A DNA stretch of 52,091 bases from Candidatus Omnitrophota bacterium. GTDB lineage: Bacteria; Omnitrophota; Gorgyraeia; Zapsychrales; Zapsychraceae. The first letter of the stretch is position 1. The number at the start of each line of letters is the position of its first letter. Position numbers and translations under genes: made by a program. Below are positions 16,824 to 28,149 of the stretch, in pieces. Under the pieces are notes generated by a model, which was not told the origin of the DNA, searched no databases, and worked only from the letters and a program-made list of their open reading frames with translations. The stretch lies in assembly GCA_016931055.1 (NCBI GenBank), contig JAFGFL010000066.1, positions 1-52,091 of the forward strand, given 5' to 3'.

Positions 16824-17621
16824 CCTTTTCCGAGCCATAACAACCCGGTCCGTTCCCACATAATCTTTGAAAAATCTGATCTCACGGTATTGCGGATATT
16901 GGGCAAAAATGCCGGCAATATCATCTCGCTGACCATCCCCGATTTCCATGGCAAGAAAACCTTTCTCCTGCAGGATTTGCCAAGCGTATTCAATGATGGC
17001 CCGACAAAACCGCAAGCCATCGTCGCCACCATCCAAAGCAATACGCGGTTCCTGTTGCACGTCAATGGGCAACTTCCCAAGTTGTTGAGTAGGAATATAC
17101 GGGGGATTCGAGACAACCATATCAAATTTTTCACCCTTAACAACCGCCTCTTTCAAATATCTCGCCATATCATCGCATAAAAAGTTGACCCTGCTCTCAA
17201 CGCCATGGTGCTTGGCATTTTGTCTCGCTAGATCCAATGCCTCATCGCTGATATCCAAAGCCGTCATGGTCATATGGGGAAGGTTCTTAAGAAGAGCGGC
17301 CGTCATATTGCCGCTGCCTATACCGAGATCTAAAGCCTTAAGCGTCTCCTTCCTTGGATCTGATTTAACCGTGTGAATGGCCAGGTCAACTAATATTTCG
17401 GTTTCCGGCCGCGGGATAAGCGCGCGACGGTCAACAAAAAGCGTCATTCCATAAAAATCCCATTGGCCGACAATGTACTGTAAAGGTTCCCCATGATTAC
17501 GCCTTGCCTGCATCTGATCATATCGCGCCTGTTGGTCAGGAGTCAGCACTCTCGTATTCACGGCAAGATCTACGCGCCGGCAATCCAGAACAGAGGTCAG
17601 CATGATTTCATTTTCCGTCAT
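16812..17621 (-). CDS. prmC: Release factor glutamine methyltransferase
   Basis: [32 protein letters not shown]. Confidence 0.95.
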   Translation of the reverse strand: MTENEIMLTSVLDCRRVDLAVNTRVLTPDQQARYDQMQARRNHGEPLQYIVGQWDFYGMTLFVDRRALIPRPETEILVDLAIHTVKSDPRKETLKALDLGIGSGNMTAALLKNLPHMTMTALDISDEALDLARQNAKHHGVESRVNFLCDDMARYLKEAVVKGEKFDMVVSNPPYIPTQQLGKLPIDVQQEPRIALDGGDDGLRFCRAIIEYAWQILQEKGFLAMEIGDGQRDDIAGIFAQYPQYREIRFFKDYVGTDRVVMARKRVGA

Positions 17622-18681
17622 GGATCCCTTCCTCGGAATCCGCCTTCATCAATGCTTCGGCGATTTCATCCAGGTTCCCGTCGATCACATCCATCAACTG
17701 ATGGGTCGTAAAGCCTATGCGATGGTCCGTGACGCGCCGATCCGGATAATTATAGGTGCGGATCTTTTCGCTGCGGTCCCCGGACCCGATTTTCAGCTTA
17801 CGGTCCTGGGACTCTTTGCTCATCCGTTCGCTTTGGATCTTATCCATCAAACGCGCCCGCAAGACCCGCATGGCCTTGTTCTTGTTTTTTGATTGTGATC
17901 GTTCATCCTGGCAAACGACAACAAGTCCCGTCGGCAAGTGGGTAATGCGGACCGCCGAGTCGGTCGTGTTCACGCTTTGTCCCCCCGGGCCGGAAGACCG
18001 GAAGATATCGATTTTTAGGTCCTTGGGCTCGATCTTCACTTCGACCTCTTCAGGCTCATATAAAACCGCAACGGTCGCCGCAGACGTGTGGATACGTCCC
18101 GAAGCCTCAGTTTCGGGAATGCGCTGAACGCGATGCGCCCCGCTTTCCCATTTTAAATGCTTCTCGGCCCCTTTGCCGCTAATGCTGAAAATAACTTCCT
18201 TGAACCCGCCGGTCTCTGAAGGATTGCTGCTGATCGCTTCAACTTTCCACCCCTTTTGGTCGGCGTATTTGGTGTACATTCTGTACAAATCGGCCGCGAA
18301 AAGGCTGGCTTCCTGCCCGCCGGTCCCAGCCCGGATCTCAATGATCAGATCGCGGTCCTGCTCATGTTTCTTGGGATTTGTCAGATCATTAAGGCGGTCT
18401 AACAGCTCTTGTTTTTTGTCCGTCAGATCATTTAATTCGGCTTTTGCCAGCGATATGAATTCCTCATCGTGTTTCTCATGAAGAAGCGTTTCAGTCTCCC
18501 GGATCTGCCCGTCAATGTCCTTAAACGACCGAAAGGTCGCCACGACCGGTGAAATGACTGAATATTCTTTGGCCAATCGGGCGTACTGAGCCTGATCAGA
18601 AATAACCTTCGGATCAGCCAACAGCCGCTCCAACTCAACAAACCGTTCTTCGATCTTCTCGCACTTCTCGAATGCCATCAT
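17608..18681 (-). CDS. prfA: Peptide chain release factor 1
   Basis: [45 protein letters not shown]. Confidence 0.97.
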   Translation of the reverse strand: MMAFEKCEKIEERFVELERLLADPKVISDQAQYARLAKEYSVISPVVATFRSFKDIDGQIRETETLLHEKHDEEFISLAKAELNDLTDKKQELLDRLNDLTNPKKHEQDRDLIIEIRAGTGGQEASLFAADLYRMYTKYADQKGWKVEAISSNPSETGGFKEVIFSISGKGAEKHLKWESGAHRVQRIPETEASGRIHTSAATVAVLYEPEEVEVKIEPKDLKIDIFRSSGPGGQSVNTTDSAVRITHLPTGLVVVCQDERSQSKNKNKAMRVLRARLMDKIQSERMSKESQDRKLKIGSGDRSEKIRTYNYPDRRVTDHRIGFTTHQLMDVIDGNLDEIAEALMKADSEEGIHDGK

Positions 18682-18884
18682 TATTTATTCTCTTTGTATC
18701 GTTTCTTGAAGCGCTCGATACGCCCTGAAATATCAACAAATTTTTTGTCGCCCGTGAAGAAAGGATGGCATTTGGAACAGATCTCCACACGGATATTTTG
18801 CTTTGTTGACCGCGTGTGGATCACTTCTCCGCACGCGCAGGTTATGGTTGCTTCTTTATACTCCGGATGAATCTTTGGTTTCAT
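18681..18884 (-). CDS. rpmE: 50S ribosomal protein L31
   Basis: [38 protein letters not shown]. Confidence 0.97.
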   Translation of the reverse strand: MKPKIHPEYKEATITCACGEVIHTRSTKQNIRVEICSKCHPFFTGDKKFVDISGRIERFKKRYKENK

Positions 18885-18974
18885 TTTGACTTACTCCCGT
18901 CATTTTTCCGTATTTCCGTTTAAAGGAAATGACAAGGCCCGCACCCCATCACGTCGTGGGGCGGATGCGGCCTT

Positions 18975-20336
18975 TTACATATTATTGAGATTAGCGAGAA
19001 ATTCGGCGTTTGTTTTATACTTACCGATCTTATCAATCAGCAATTCCATGGCTTCGGCTGAATTTAAGTCATGGACCGCTTTTCGCAAAAGCCAGATGCG
19101 CTGAAGGTCGTCCTCTGGGATCAACTTTTCTTCATGCCGCGTGTTCGATCGCTTGATGTCGATCGCCGGATAAATCCTCCTTTGGAACAGGTTGCGGTCC
19201 AATTGCAATTCCATATTCCCCGTTCCCTTGAATTCCTCAAAAATGACCTCATCCATGCGGCTTCCGGTATCAATAAGAGAGGTCGCAATAACGGTGAGGC
19301 TCCCGCCTTCTTCAACAGCGCGCGCCGCCCCAAAAAATCTCTTTGGCTTATGCAGCGCGTTGGAATCCACCCCGCCGGAAAGGATCTTTCCGCTGTGCGG
19401 GACAACGGTATTGTACGCGCGCGCCAGGCGCGTAATGCTGTCCAGGAGGATCACGACATCCCTTTTATGTTCAACAAGCCGCTTGGCCTTTTCCAGCACC
19501 ATTTCGGCAATCTGGACGTGGCGCTCGGCCGGCTCGTCAAACGTGGATGAGATCACCTCTCCCTTGACGCTCCGCTGCATGTCGGTCACTTCTTCGGGCC
19601 GCTCATCAATCAAAAGGACCATCAGGATAACATCCGGCTGGTTCTGCATGATGGAATTCGCGACCTTTTGCATAAGGACCGTCTTGCCGCTATAAGGCGG
19701 GGCCACAATCAACGCCCTTTGCCCTTTTCCTAACGGCGTCAGCAAATCCATGATCCGCATGGAAATCTCTTTCGGTTCGGTTTCCAAGATAATGCGGTCT
19801 TTAGGATAAAGAGGGGTTAAGTTATCAAAGAATATCTTTTCTTTGCAGTTTTCCGGGTTCTCAAAATTCACCGCCTCGACTTTCAGCAAGGCAAAATACT
19901 TTTCGCCTTCCTTCGGAGGCCGGATATGTCCGCCCACACTGTCGCCTGTCTTAAGGTCAAACCTGCGAATTTGCGAAGGCGAGACATAGATATCATCCGG
20001 ACACGGCAGATAATTATAATTCACGCTGCGCAAAAAGCCAAATCCTTCCGAGAGGATCTCCAGGGTCCCTTCCCCGAACATCAGCCCCTGTTTTTCGGCC
20101 TGGGCCTGGAGGATTTTGAAGATCAAATCCTGCTTGCGGATCCCGCTGATGCCGTTGATCTCCATGCCCTTAGCAAATTTCGACAGCTCGGACATTTTCA
20201 TGTCCTTAAGCTTGGTAATATCCATGTAATTTTCATCCGTGACAGGAATATCTTTTTTGGCCGTTGGTTTTTCTTTGATCGGCACGGCCTTTTCCACAGT
20301 CTTTCCGCCCGCCGTCAATTTGTTCTCTTTAGTCAT
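18975..20336 (-). CDS. rho: Transcription termination factor Rho
   Basis: [58 protein letters not shown]; start placed at the ATGA overlap with coaE. Confidence 0.97.
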   Translation of the reverse strand: MTKENKLTAGGKTVEKAVPIKEKPTAKKDIPVTDENYMDITKLKDMKMSELSKFAKGMEINGISGIRKQDLIFKILQAQAEKQGLMFGEGTLEILSEGFGFLRSVNYNYLPCPDDIYVSPSQIRRFDLKTGDSVGGHIRPPKEGEKYFALLKVEAVNFENPENCKEKIFFDNLTPLYPKDRIILETEPKEISMRIMDLLTPLGKGQRALIVAPPYSGKTVLMQKVANSIMQNQPDVILMVLLIDERPEEVTDMQRSVKGEVISSTFDEPAERHVQIAEMVLEKAKRLVEHKRDVVILLDSITRLARAYNTVVPHSGKILSGGVDSNALHKPKRFFGAARAVEEGGSLTVIATSLIDTGSRMDEVIFEEFKGTGNMELQLDRNLFQRRIYPAIDIKRSNTRHEEKLIPEDDLQRIWLLRKAVHDLNSAEAMELLIDKIGKYKTNAEFLANLNNM

Positions 20337-20920
20337 AGTCTTTCCCATATCTGTTTCACCTGTTTTTTGGTTTGGTTTAACGTTCCGTCATTATCTATGA
20401 TAATATCCGCTAAACGGATTTTTTGCCGCAGAGGCATTTGCGCGTCAATGCGTCTTTTGGCCTCTGCCCTTGTTATGTTCAATGATTTTACCGCCCTTTC
20501 GATTCGCTTTGCATGACTTGCCTTGACAACGATCGAGACATTCACATTACGATCCATCTCCGCCTCAAACAATAGCGGCACATCAACAACAACGACCCTG
20601 TTCCGGTTTTGGCGCTTGATGCGTTTGATCCTCGCTAAGATAATCTTGCGGACTGCCGGATGAATGATCTTTTCTAGTCTGCGTAATTGCTGTTTATCCC
20701 GAAATACCAGTTGTGCGACCGCTTTTCGATCGATCTTCCTTCCCTTTAAAACACCCTTCCCAAAATCTTTAATAATCTGACGAAAACAAACAGTCCCCGG
20801 CCGCAATAATTGATGAGCCACATCATCCGCGCTCAACACCGCCGCGCCAAGGCCCCTGAACATCTTTGCGACCGTTGATTTTCCTGTCCCCAAACCTCCC
20901 GTCAATCCGATGATGCACAT
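20333..20920 (-). CDS. coaE: Dephospho-CoA kinase
   Basis: [25 protein letters not shown]-like [23 protein letters not shown]. Confidence 0.93.
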   Translation of the reverse strand: MCIIGLTGGLGTGKSTVAKMFRGLGAAVLSADDVAHQLLRPGTVCFRQIIKDFGKGVLKGRKIDRKAVAQLVFRDKQQLRRLEKIIHPAVRKIILARIKRIKRQNRNRVVVVDVPLLFEAEMDRNVNVSIVVKASHAKRIERAVKSLNITRAEAKRRIDAQMPLRQKIRLADIIIDNDGTLNQTKKQVKQIWERL

Positions 20921-20966
20921 CCCAAAAATCTCTCCGGTTAACTATTTGCCCATTATTGAATTAAGA

Positions 20967-22376
20967 TTACTGCTTTTCGATCGTATGATATATTTCCTGA
21001 TAAATGCGCGCCGATTTCTCCCACGAAAAATCGCATTGGAACGCATTGCCCCTGATATTGTGCAAATCTTTTTCATTTTTAAAAACCTTGATGGCTTTTT
21101 TCATGGCTTTCAAGAACGAAGCGCTCGAATAATCCTTAAAAACAAAACCGTTTCCCTCTTTTCTCACCGAACTAAATTGTTTAACGGTATCCGCCAGCCC
21201 GCCGGTCTTGAAAACCACCGGTATCGTGCCATAGGCCAAACTGATCATCTGGCTTAACCCGCACGGCTCAAATTGAGACGGCATCAAAAACAAATCGCTG
21301 CCGGCATAGATCTGATGCCCCAGAGGCTCGTTAAAATCGGAACAGACCGCGATACGGCCCGGATAAAGATCGGCCGCTTGTTCCAATTTCTCCTGATAGT
21401 GCCTCTCCCCTTTCCCCAAAAACACGATTTGAACATCCATGCTCACCAATGCCTCCAGTGCGTCGATGATAAGATCAATCCCTTTTTGATGTGACAAGCG
21501 CCCGACAAAACCGCATAAAGGGACCTCTTCCCTCACGTCAAAATGAAGCTCTTTCTGCAATTGGCTCTTATTTTTCAGCTTCGCGTCAATAAAATCATCG
21601 GCGGAATACTGGGCCGCAATAAAACGATCTGTCCGCGGATTCCAGATATCATGGTCCAACCCGTTCAGGATCCCGATCACGCCGTCATAACGATCGTTAA
21701 GGACATGATCCAGACCGCAGCCTAATGGTTTTGTTTGGATCTCTTTCGCATATCGCGGGCTGACCGTGGTGACCCTGTCGCCATAGATGACACCGGCCTT
21801 CAGAAGGTTCATTCGGTCATAGAACTCGAGGCTCTGCTCGGCGAATGGGCTTTCAAGGCCGAGTTGAGGATATTGATCCTTCTGGAATACCCCTTGGAAG
21901 GCTATGTTATGAATCGTCATGATCGTTTTGGTCTGGGCATAAAATGGGTCTTGCGCATATCTTTCCTTCACATAAACGGGAATCAAGGCCGTTTGCCAAT
22001 CATGGCAATGGATGATGTCAGGCCGCACATCGATCGTTTTCAGCAATGGAAGGACCTGTTGACAGTAATAACTGAACCGCTCTAAATTATCCGGATAATC
22101 GCCTTTATCATCAACATACAATCCCTTACGGTCAAAATAGGGACCGTGCTCGATAAAATAAACTTGGATATTGTTACCGATCTGAGCCCTTGAGACCTTT
22201 TCCGAGACAGATTTTACCGGGATTCCGGCCTGACTGACGCATCCGTATCCAGGCATGACAATGGTGACCTGTATCCCGATTTTTTCCAACGCCACCGGCA
22301 GCGAACCGCACACATCGCCTAAACCGCCTGTTTTTGCAAATGGGAAGACTTCTGAAGAACAAAAAACAACATTCAT
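20967..22376 (-). CDS. glgA: Glycogen synthase (GT5)
   Basis: FCSSEVFPFAKTGGLGDVCGSLP, HCHDWQTALIPVY, FEPCGLSQMISLAYGTIPVVFKTGGLADTV. Confidence 0.96.
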   Translation of the reverse strand: MNVVFCSSEVFPFAKTGGLGDVCGSLPVALEKIGIQVTIVMPGYGCVSQAGIPVKSVSEKVSRAQIGNNIQVYFIEHGPYFDRKGLYVDDKGDYPDNLERFSYYCQQVLPLLKTIDVRPDIIHCHDWQTALIPVYVKERYAQDPFYAQTKTIMTIHNIAFQGVFQKDQYPQLGLESPFAEQSLEFYDRMNLLKAGVIYGDRVTTVSPRYAKEIQTKPLGCGLDHVLNDRYDGVIGILNGLDHDIWNPRTDRFIAAQYSADDFIDAKLKNKSQLQKELHFDVREEVPLCGFVGRLSHQKGIDLIIDALEALVSMDVQIVFLGKGERHYQEKLEQAADLYPGRIAVCSDFNEPLGHQIYAGSDLFLMPSQFEPCGLSQMISLAYGTIPVVFKTGGLADTVKQFSSVRKEGNGFVFKDYSSASFLKAMKKAIKVFKNEKDLHNIRGNAFQCDFSWEKSARIYQEIYHTIEKQ

Positions 22377-24952
22377 TTTTGCTTATATTCCTCCATATCC
22401 AGCCAATTTTTCCCAACTTTGACAATGATCTTAACCGGTACGTCCAATTTAACCGCATGTTCCATCTGATAGCGGATGAGTTCCGCCATTTCGGGCACTT
22501 CGCCTTTAGGCGATTCGAAGACCAATTCATCATGGACCGAACTGATCATCTTCGCGTTGAGCCCTCGTTTGTCAAGCTCCTTCTGGATATTGATCATCGC
22601 CAACTTGATCAAATCAGCGGCCGATCCTTGGACAGGCGTATTGATCGCCTGCCGCTGCGCAAACTGTTTCATGGCCCCGTTCTGGCTGTTTATTTCCGGG
22701 ATATACCGCCGGCGGTTCAAGATCGTCAGCACATAACCCTGTTTCTCGCATTTTTTGATCTCTTCATTCATGAATTTCTTCACATTTGGATACCTCATAA
22801 AATACCGGTCGATAAATTCCTGCGCCTCGGACTGCGGAACGTTAAGATCATTGGCCAATCCAAAAGCGCTCATTCCATATATAATCCCGAAATTCACGCG
22901 TTTGGCCGAATTGCGCATTTGTGGCGTTACGTTCTTGGCATCCACTTCGAAAATCAGCGAGGCCGTAAAATTGTGTATATCCTCATCCTTTTGAAACGCG
23001 TTGATCAGATTTTTATCGCCGGAAAGATGCGCGAGAATGCGCAGCTCAATTTGCGAATAATCCGCGGCGATCATGACCAGGTCTTTTTGGGAAGGAATGA
23101 TCGCCCTGCGTATCTGCTTGCCTAATTCCGTGCGGATAGGAATATTTTGAAGGTTGGGCTGGCTTGAACTCAACCGTCCTGTTTCCGTACCGGCCTGATT
23201 GAACTGGGCGTGTAGCCGTCCCGACTTTGGATCTATTAATTTCGGCATGGCATCGATATATGTCGATTTCAATTTTGTCAGCTGCCGGTATTCTAATATC
23301 AACGACGGAAAGGCATGATCTTTCGCAAGGATCGTGAGCACAGATTCATCCGTTGACAATCCTGTTTTTGTCTTCTTGATGACCGGCAGCTTTAATTTCT
23401 CAAACAAGATATGACTTAACTGTTTCGGCGAATTCAAATTAAACTCTTCCCCGGCCATGGCATACAAGGTCGCCGTCAGTTCATCCACCTTTGCGGCGCA
23501 GTCTTTTGAAAGTTTCTTTAAAAGCGTCAAATCCAAATTCACGCCGTTTTCTTCGACTTTATAAAGCACAAAGGCCAACGGCATCTCTATATTTTCAAAT
23601 AGCGGCAAAAGCGATTTCTCTTTGAGCTCTTTCATCAATATCGGATATAAACGCTCAATGATCTGCGCCTGGCCGGCAAGTTTCGGTCCCTCCGGAACCG
23701 AATATTTCAAATAATGCCACGCCATGTTATTCAATTCAAAAAAAGCCTGAGAGGTCCCCAGCAAATAACCGGCCAGCATCACATCAGAGGCCTTTCCCTT
23801 GATCGTAATACCCTTCTTTGAGAGCGCCTTGAGCTTATCCTTGATGTCATAGGTCACTTTTCTGATATTTGAATTCTCAAAGACCATTTTAAGGGCTTTT
23901 ATTGCATCTTTCTTGACATGGTAAACATTCTTATCGTCAGCCGCGACAAAAATAGACTGGCCCTCAAACAATCCCTCTTCTTCGCTTCTGTCAGTGGTAA
24001 ACGCGAACTCCCCCTTGCCTTCAATTGTCGCGACTAAGCCTTTTGCGTCTTTGATGCTTTCAACATCGCGGACGGAAACGCCTTGTTTCTTCTCTTGTGA
24101 GCCGAATTCTTCTGCAAATTTTCGGAATTCAAGTTCTTGGAATATCTCGAACAAACGGTTCGAATCCGGAGGTTGGACTTTAAGCTGCTCTAAATCATAT
24201 TGTATCGGCACATCTGCATCCAAAACAGCCAGATCCTTGCTCAATCGCGCCTTTTCTTGCTGTTCGACAATCAGCTTTTCCTTCACCGTCGGCCTCTCGA
24301 GTTTCGTGACATGCTTTAAGATCTTCTCCAGATCTCCAAACTCATTGATCAATTGCGCAGCGTTGACCTTCCCGATCCCTGTGACGCCTGGAATATTATC
24401 CGAAGCGTCCCCAGCTAGGCCGATAAAATCAATGATCCGCTTTGGGTCAAAGCCTAATTTGCCTCTGATGGCTTCGGCATCAAGGATATCCGCATCTTTG
24501 CTCCCAAAGAATTTCACATGGTTTGCCGCAAGCTGATACATATCCTTATCATCGCTGACGATAACAACCTCCAGGTCCTTTTTCATGCATTTCAAGGTAA
24601 TGGTCGCAATAATATCATCGGCCTCAAAACCAGCAAATTCAAAAACAGGGATCCTAAAGGCCTGAATAATATCCTTGATCACGGGGATCTGGCTTCTTAA
24701 ATCATCCGGCATCGGCGGACGATGGATCTTGTATTCCGCGAACTTTTCTTGCCGGCGGGTTTTTTCCTTCGAATCAAAACACACCGCCATATAATCAGGC
24801 CGATGTTTTTGTAAGATGTTCCGGATGATACGGACACATCCGTAAACCGCATTGGTGGGCTGGCCTTTGCTGGTCGCTAAAGCCTTGATGGCGAAAAAGC
24901 ACCGGTAGCAAAGTGCGTGCCCGTCAATTAAAAACAACTTGCGCTTGGCCAT
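22373..24952 (-). CDS. polA: DNA polymerase I
   Basis: 5'-nuclease domain (LFLIDGHALCYR, GVTGIGKVNA) and family A polymerase motifs (AADYSQIELRILAHLSGD, RNSAKRVNFGIIYGMSAFGL, SSVHDELVFE). Confidence 0.97.
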   Translation of the reverse strand: MAKRKLFLIDGHALCYRCFFAIKALATSKGQPTNAVYGCVRIIRNILQKHRPDYMAVCFDSKEKTRRQEKFAEYKIHRPPMPDDLRSQIPVIKDIIQAFRIPVFEFAGFEADDIIATITLKCMKKDLEVVIVSDDKDMYQLAANHVKFFGSKDADILDAEAIRGKLGFDPKRIIDFIGLAGDASDNIPGVTGIGKVNAAQLINEFGDLEKILKHVTKLERPTVKEKLIVEQQEKARLSKDLAVLDADVPIQYDLEQLKVQPPDSNRLFEIFQELEFRKFAEEFGSQEKKQGVSVRDVESIKDAKGLVATIEGKGEFAFTTDRSEEEGLFEGQSIFVAADDKNVYHVKKDAIKALKMVFENSNIRKVTYDIKDKLKALSKKGITIKGKASDVMLAGYLLGTSQAFFELNNMAWHYLKYSVPEGPKLAGQAQIIERLYPILMKELKEKSLLPLFENIEMPLAFVLYKVEENGVNLDLTLLKKLSKDCAAKVDELTATLYAMAGEEFNLNSPKQLSHILFEKLKLPVIKKTKTGLSTDESVLTILAKDHAFPSLILEYRQLTKLKSTYIDAMPKLIDPKSGRLHAQFNQAGTETGRLSSSQPNLQNIPIRTELGKQIRRAIIPSQKDLVMIAADYSQIELRILAHLSGDKNLINAFQKDEDIHNFTASLIFEVDAKNVTPQMRNSAKRVNFGIIYGMSAFGLANDLNVPQSEAQEFIDRYFMRYPNVKKFMNEEIKKCEKQGYVLTILNRRRYIPEINSQNGAMKQFAQRQAINTPVQGSAADLIKLAMINIQKELDKRGLNAKMISSVHDELVFESPKGEVPEMAELIRYQMEHAVKLDVPVKIIVKVGKNWLDMEEYKQK

Positions 24953-25089
24953 GTGGGATTTTTACCTATACTTCGGATGAACAGCCATTCTGTGTGCGTG
25001 GTTTGTGTATCAAATCTTCTTGGAAATGTGAGTTTCTATAGTAATCTCAACTTAAAGGTCCGGATTCGTATTATCATTTTTCGGCAAAT

Positions 25090-25971
25090 TTACTGGGCAT
25101 ATTGCGGAGAAATCAAAATGGGTTCTTCTGGAATCGTGGTGAGCATCTTCTGGATCTCGTGTCGTGCGGAGAGGGTATCACCCACCTCTAACCTCATGAT
25201 CGCTTGTTCCGACTGCTCCTTGACATTTTTCTTGGATATTTCCAATCTGGTTTTTTTGTGCGCATCGATGATCTGCGGATTCTTGGGAGACAGGCGCAAC
25301 GCCTGTTCATACTCTTTTAACGCATCTTCGTAATTCCCGTGTTTAAAGAAATCGTTCCCTCTTTGATAGTGTTCCTGCCCTTGCTTGACACGTTGATAAA
25401 ACTCTTCATGGGATTTGGCCTCCAATTGTTTATTCAAGGAATCCGCTTCCAGGGCAACAGCCCAATCCCTGTATTTCGGATCAATGTTGACGAGCTCATC
25501 TTTGGCTTTTTGCGCCCAAGGGTCTTTCGGGTCGCCGCGCTCGAAGCGCATCTTAAAATATTTCGCCGCCTCGCCTTTCTTGCCAAGCCTTTGATAGAGG
25601 TAAGCTAAATTCGTATATGGCGGCAAATAATTTTGATCGCTCTGAATCGAGCCTAGATAGCACTGTTCAGCTTTCCCATAAAAATCGATTTCCTCATAAA
25701 GAACGCCCATATCATTGAGAAGGGCCGCGTTTTCCATCCCCAAGGATATCGCTTTTGTATAATAAGATAAGGCCTCGTTCAGATTGCCTTTTTGCTGTTC
25801 CTCATAACCTAAAGAACGATATTCTTCAGCCGTTTTTTCTTTAATGTCTTCAGAAGCAAATGTTTGAAAGGTAATGCCGGAAATGAAAAAAAGAAGAGCC
25901 AAGATGCTTCGAAATGCCTTTTTTGACCTTTTACCTGGATTAAGCATAATATATAACCCGCCCTTTAGCAA
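25090..25971 (-). CDS. TPR-repeat protein with signal-peptide-like N-terminus
   Basis: Tandem TPR units (YTKAISLGMENAALLNDMGVLYEEI; NYEDALKEYEQALRLSPKNP). Confidence 0.85.
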   Translation of the reverse strand: MLKGGLYIMLNPGKRSKKAFRSILALLFFISGITFQTFASEDIKEKTAEEYRSLGYEEQQKGNLNEALSYYTKAISLGMENAALLNDMGVLYEEIDFYGKAEQCYLGSIQSDQNYLPPYTNLAYLYQRLGKKGEAAKYFKMRFERGDPKDPWAQKAKDELVNIDPKYRDWAVALEADSLNKQLEAKSHEEFYQRVKQGQEHYQRGNDFFKHGNYEDALKEYEQALRLSPKNPQIIDAHKKTRLEISKKNVKEQSEQAIMRLEVGDTLSARHEIQKMLTTIPEEPILISPQYAQ

Positions 25972-26015
25972 GAGAAATCTTCTTGATCCCCTTCCATTTT
26001 ATTATGCTACAGTAT

Positions 26016-26038
26016 AACTTATTGGTTAGCAATAAGTT
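26016..26038 (-). terminator. Hairpin immediately after the FAD-oxidoreductase stop codon, weak terminator candidate
   Basis: AACTTATT/AATAAGTT arms. Confidence 0.35.
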
Positions 26039-27271
26039 CTATTGAAACTTTTCGCCGTTCATTTCACTTACGCAACATTCTTTGCCCTCAACGGAATTCA
26101 CGCCTTGCTGTTCTGTTCCCAAATCATAGCAAGATTTCTGCCGGATGTTTTCTAAAAGAACGACCCTTTCCTCCTCTTTATTGACCAAAATAGCTCCAAT
26201 GAGACGATTTTCTTTTAAATACAATCTTTTATATGTTGCTGACGCTCTGTCAAAAATATGGTCTTCTGTAATCCCCTCTTCATCAACATTGCCTAAAACC
26301 GTTAAGACAAGCCCTTCCATCTTTTGGCTCCAAGCGCAGAGAGGCATCGAAAATGCCCTTTCTTGACCATTAATAACGGCCGCGACTATTTCGGCCTGTT
26401 CTTCCAGCACTGAAAGCGGAGTGACCGGCTCAGAACCGCTCAAAGAACATGCCTGGTCAACGGCGAAAACGCCCTCCGCATCCGCCCTAAACTCGTGGTT
26501 AACCTCGATTTTCCGGTTCATAATTCTTATGGATTCTGAAAATAACCGCAAGTCTTCATCCGTCTCCATAAAAACAATGGCTTCGGCAGAAAAAACCTTC
26601 CCGGATTGGAGCCGTACGGCCTTGGCGTCCTTGTCACCCAATATTTCGGTTATCATGTTGCCTGGTATGATCCGCAGGCCTTTTTCCACAAATTTTTCCG
26701 TCAGCCATTGGGCTGCTTCTGCTTCAAAATGCCTGGCGATAAAGTTGTTTGGTGAACAAACCAGGATGACTTCCTTGTCCCGTTTGATAAAACTAAGGGC
26801 GGCTTGAAGCCCGGAAAAACTGTCGGACTGAATGACGACGGTTTTGATGACCGGCAAGGCATTGACAATCTTGTCGATATCTTTAAGCTTCTTATACCCG
26901 TAAACATTCTCTTTATCCGTCCCTTTAATATCAGGATAACGGTTTTCGGGGGTATCCGTCACGACCAGAATGTCATAATCGATCTGCTGCTTCTCTTCCG
27001 TGAAAATCTTCTTGCGCTTAAAATTGATGCGTGCTATTTTCTGGTCGAAAACAATCTTGATATTATGCTGAATATAAAAATCCTTGGGACGGCAAAACAC
27101 GCTTTCAGGGGCAATGTCTTTGGAAATAAAAGACGCGAAGGCATCCCGGTTATAAGGATAATGGCCATCGAACGCGATAATCGTAATCCCGCTTGAAGGA
27201 TCGTGGCGTCGGATCTCTTCGGTCATCTTCACGCCGGCCGCTGACCCGCCTAAAATGACAATCTGTTTCAT
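26039..27271 (-). CDS. NAD(P)/FAD-dependent oxidoreductase (pyridine nucleotide-disulfide oxidoreductase fold)
   Basis: IVILGGSAAGVKMTEEIRRHDPSSGITII FAD-binding start, YNRDAFASFI, GVFAVDQACSL. Confidence 0.8.
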   Translation of the reverse strand: MKQIVILGGSAAGVKMTEEIRRHDPSSGITIIAFDGHYPYNRDAFASFISKDIAPESVFCRPKDFYIQHNIKIVFDQKIARINFKRKKIFTEEKQQIDYDILVVTDTPENRYPDIKGTDKENVYGYKKLKDIDKIVNALPVIKTVVIQSDSFSGLQAALSFIKRDKEVILVCSPNNFIARHFEAEAAQWLTEKFVEKGLRIIPGNMITEILGDKDAKAVRLQSGKVFSAEAIVFMETDEDLRLFSESIRIMNRKIEVNHEFRADAEGVFAVDQACSLSGSEPVTPLSVLEEQAEIVAAVINGQERAFSMPLCAWSQKMEGLVLTVLGNVDEEGITEDHIFDRASATYKRLYLKENRLIGAILVNKEEERVVLLENIRQKSCYDLGTEQQGVNSVEGKECCVSEMNGEKFQ

Positions 27272-27273
27272 TT

Positions 27274-28149
27274 TTATAATTTACCTTTCTTCCTCATTTG
27301 CGCCTTAAAGGCCTCTACGCCGTTACGCATCAACATGGTCACCGTCACCGGACCAACGCCCCCAGGCACCGGCGTAATAAAAGCCGCGTTCTTACAGGCA
27401 GCTTCAAATTCAACGTCCCCGACGATCTTGTCATTAACTTGATTGATCCCGACATCGATCACAACAGCCCCCTTCTTGATCCAATCCCCTTTGATGACCG
27501 ACGGCTTGCCGACCGCGACAACGACAATATCCGCACGGCGCACGTGTGCTTCCAGTTGCCCGGCCTCGCTGGTCGCGATATGACAAACGGTAACCGTGGC
27601 AAATTGCTCAAGCAAAAGCAGGCTTAATGGCTTGCCCACGATGACACTATGGCCGACAATCACAGCCTCTTTCCCATAAAGGTCGATTCCGGTTGACTTA
27701 ATATGCTCCATCACGGATGCCGGGGTACACGGAATAATCCTTGTCTCGCCAAGTAGCATCTTGCCGATATTCGTTACGTTGATCCCCTCTAAATCCTTAT
27801 CCGTATCGACATATTTGGCTACCGCATGATATTCGATATGCTGCGGTACCGGCTTATGGATCATGATGCCGTTAACGGACTCATCGTCATTTAGCCTCTT
27901 GATACATTGCCTGAAATGTTCCTGCGTCACATCTTCCTGCAGGGCCTCCAGCTCGTACTGAATGCTGATATGTTCCGCCGCTTTTTTCTGGGATTTGGCA
28001 TAAGCACAAGCGCCGTGATGGTCACCGACCATCACGTTCACCAGATGCGGGACACATCCCGTTTCCTTTTTAAGGCTGGCGACTTCCTTCTTTAAGGCAT
28101 TCTCAAGATTTTGAGCAAGCAACTTTCCGTTTAAGATTTTGGCGCTCAC
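27274..28149 (-). CDS. folD: Bifunctional methylenetetrahydrofolate dehydrogenase/cyclohydrolase
   Basis: GINVTNIGKMLLG, PCTPASVMEHIKSTGID, VIVGHSVIVGKPLSLLLL, TPVPGGVGPVTVTMLMRN. Confidence 0.96.
   Translation of the reverse strand: MSAKILNGKLLAQNLENALKKEVASLKKETGCVPHLVNVMVGDHHGACAYAKSQKKAAEHISIQYELEALQEDVTQEHFRQCIKRLNDDESVNGIMIHKPVPQHIEYHAVAKYVDTDKDLEGINVTNIGKMLLGETRIIPCTPASVMEHIKSTGIDLYGKEAVIVGHSVIVGKPLSLLLLEQFATVTVCHIATSEAGQLEAHVRRADIVVVAVGKPSVIKGDWIKKGAVVIDVGINQVNDKIVGDVEFEAACKNAAFITPVPGGVGPVTVTMLMRNGVEAFKAQMRKKGKL

Noticed and set aside
18934-18974. Hairpin after rho as an intrinsic terminator
   Set aside because: GC-rich stem is present but on the minus strand it is followed by GTCATTTCC rather than a T-run, so only weak support.
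22334-23125. Plus-strand ORF (263 aa) opposite polA
   Set aside because: Opposes conserved polymerase motifs; no family features.
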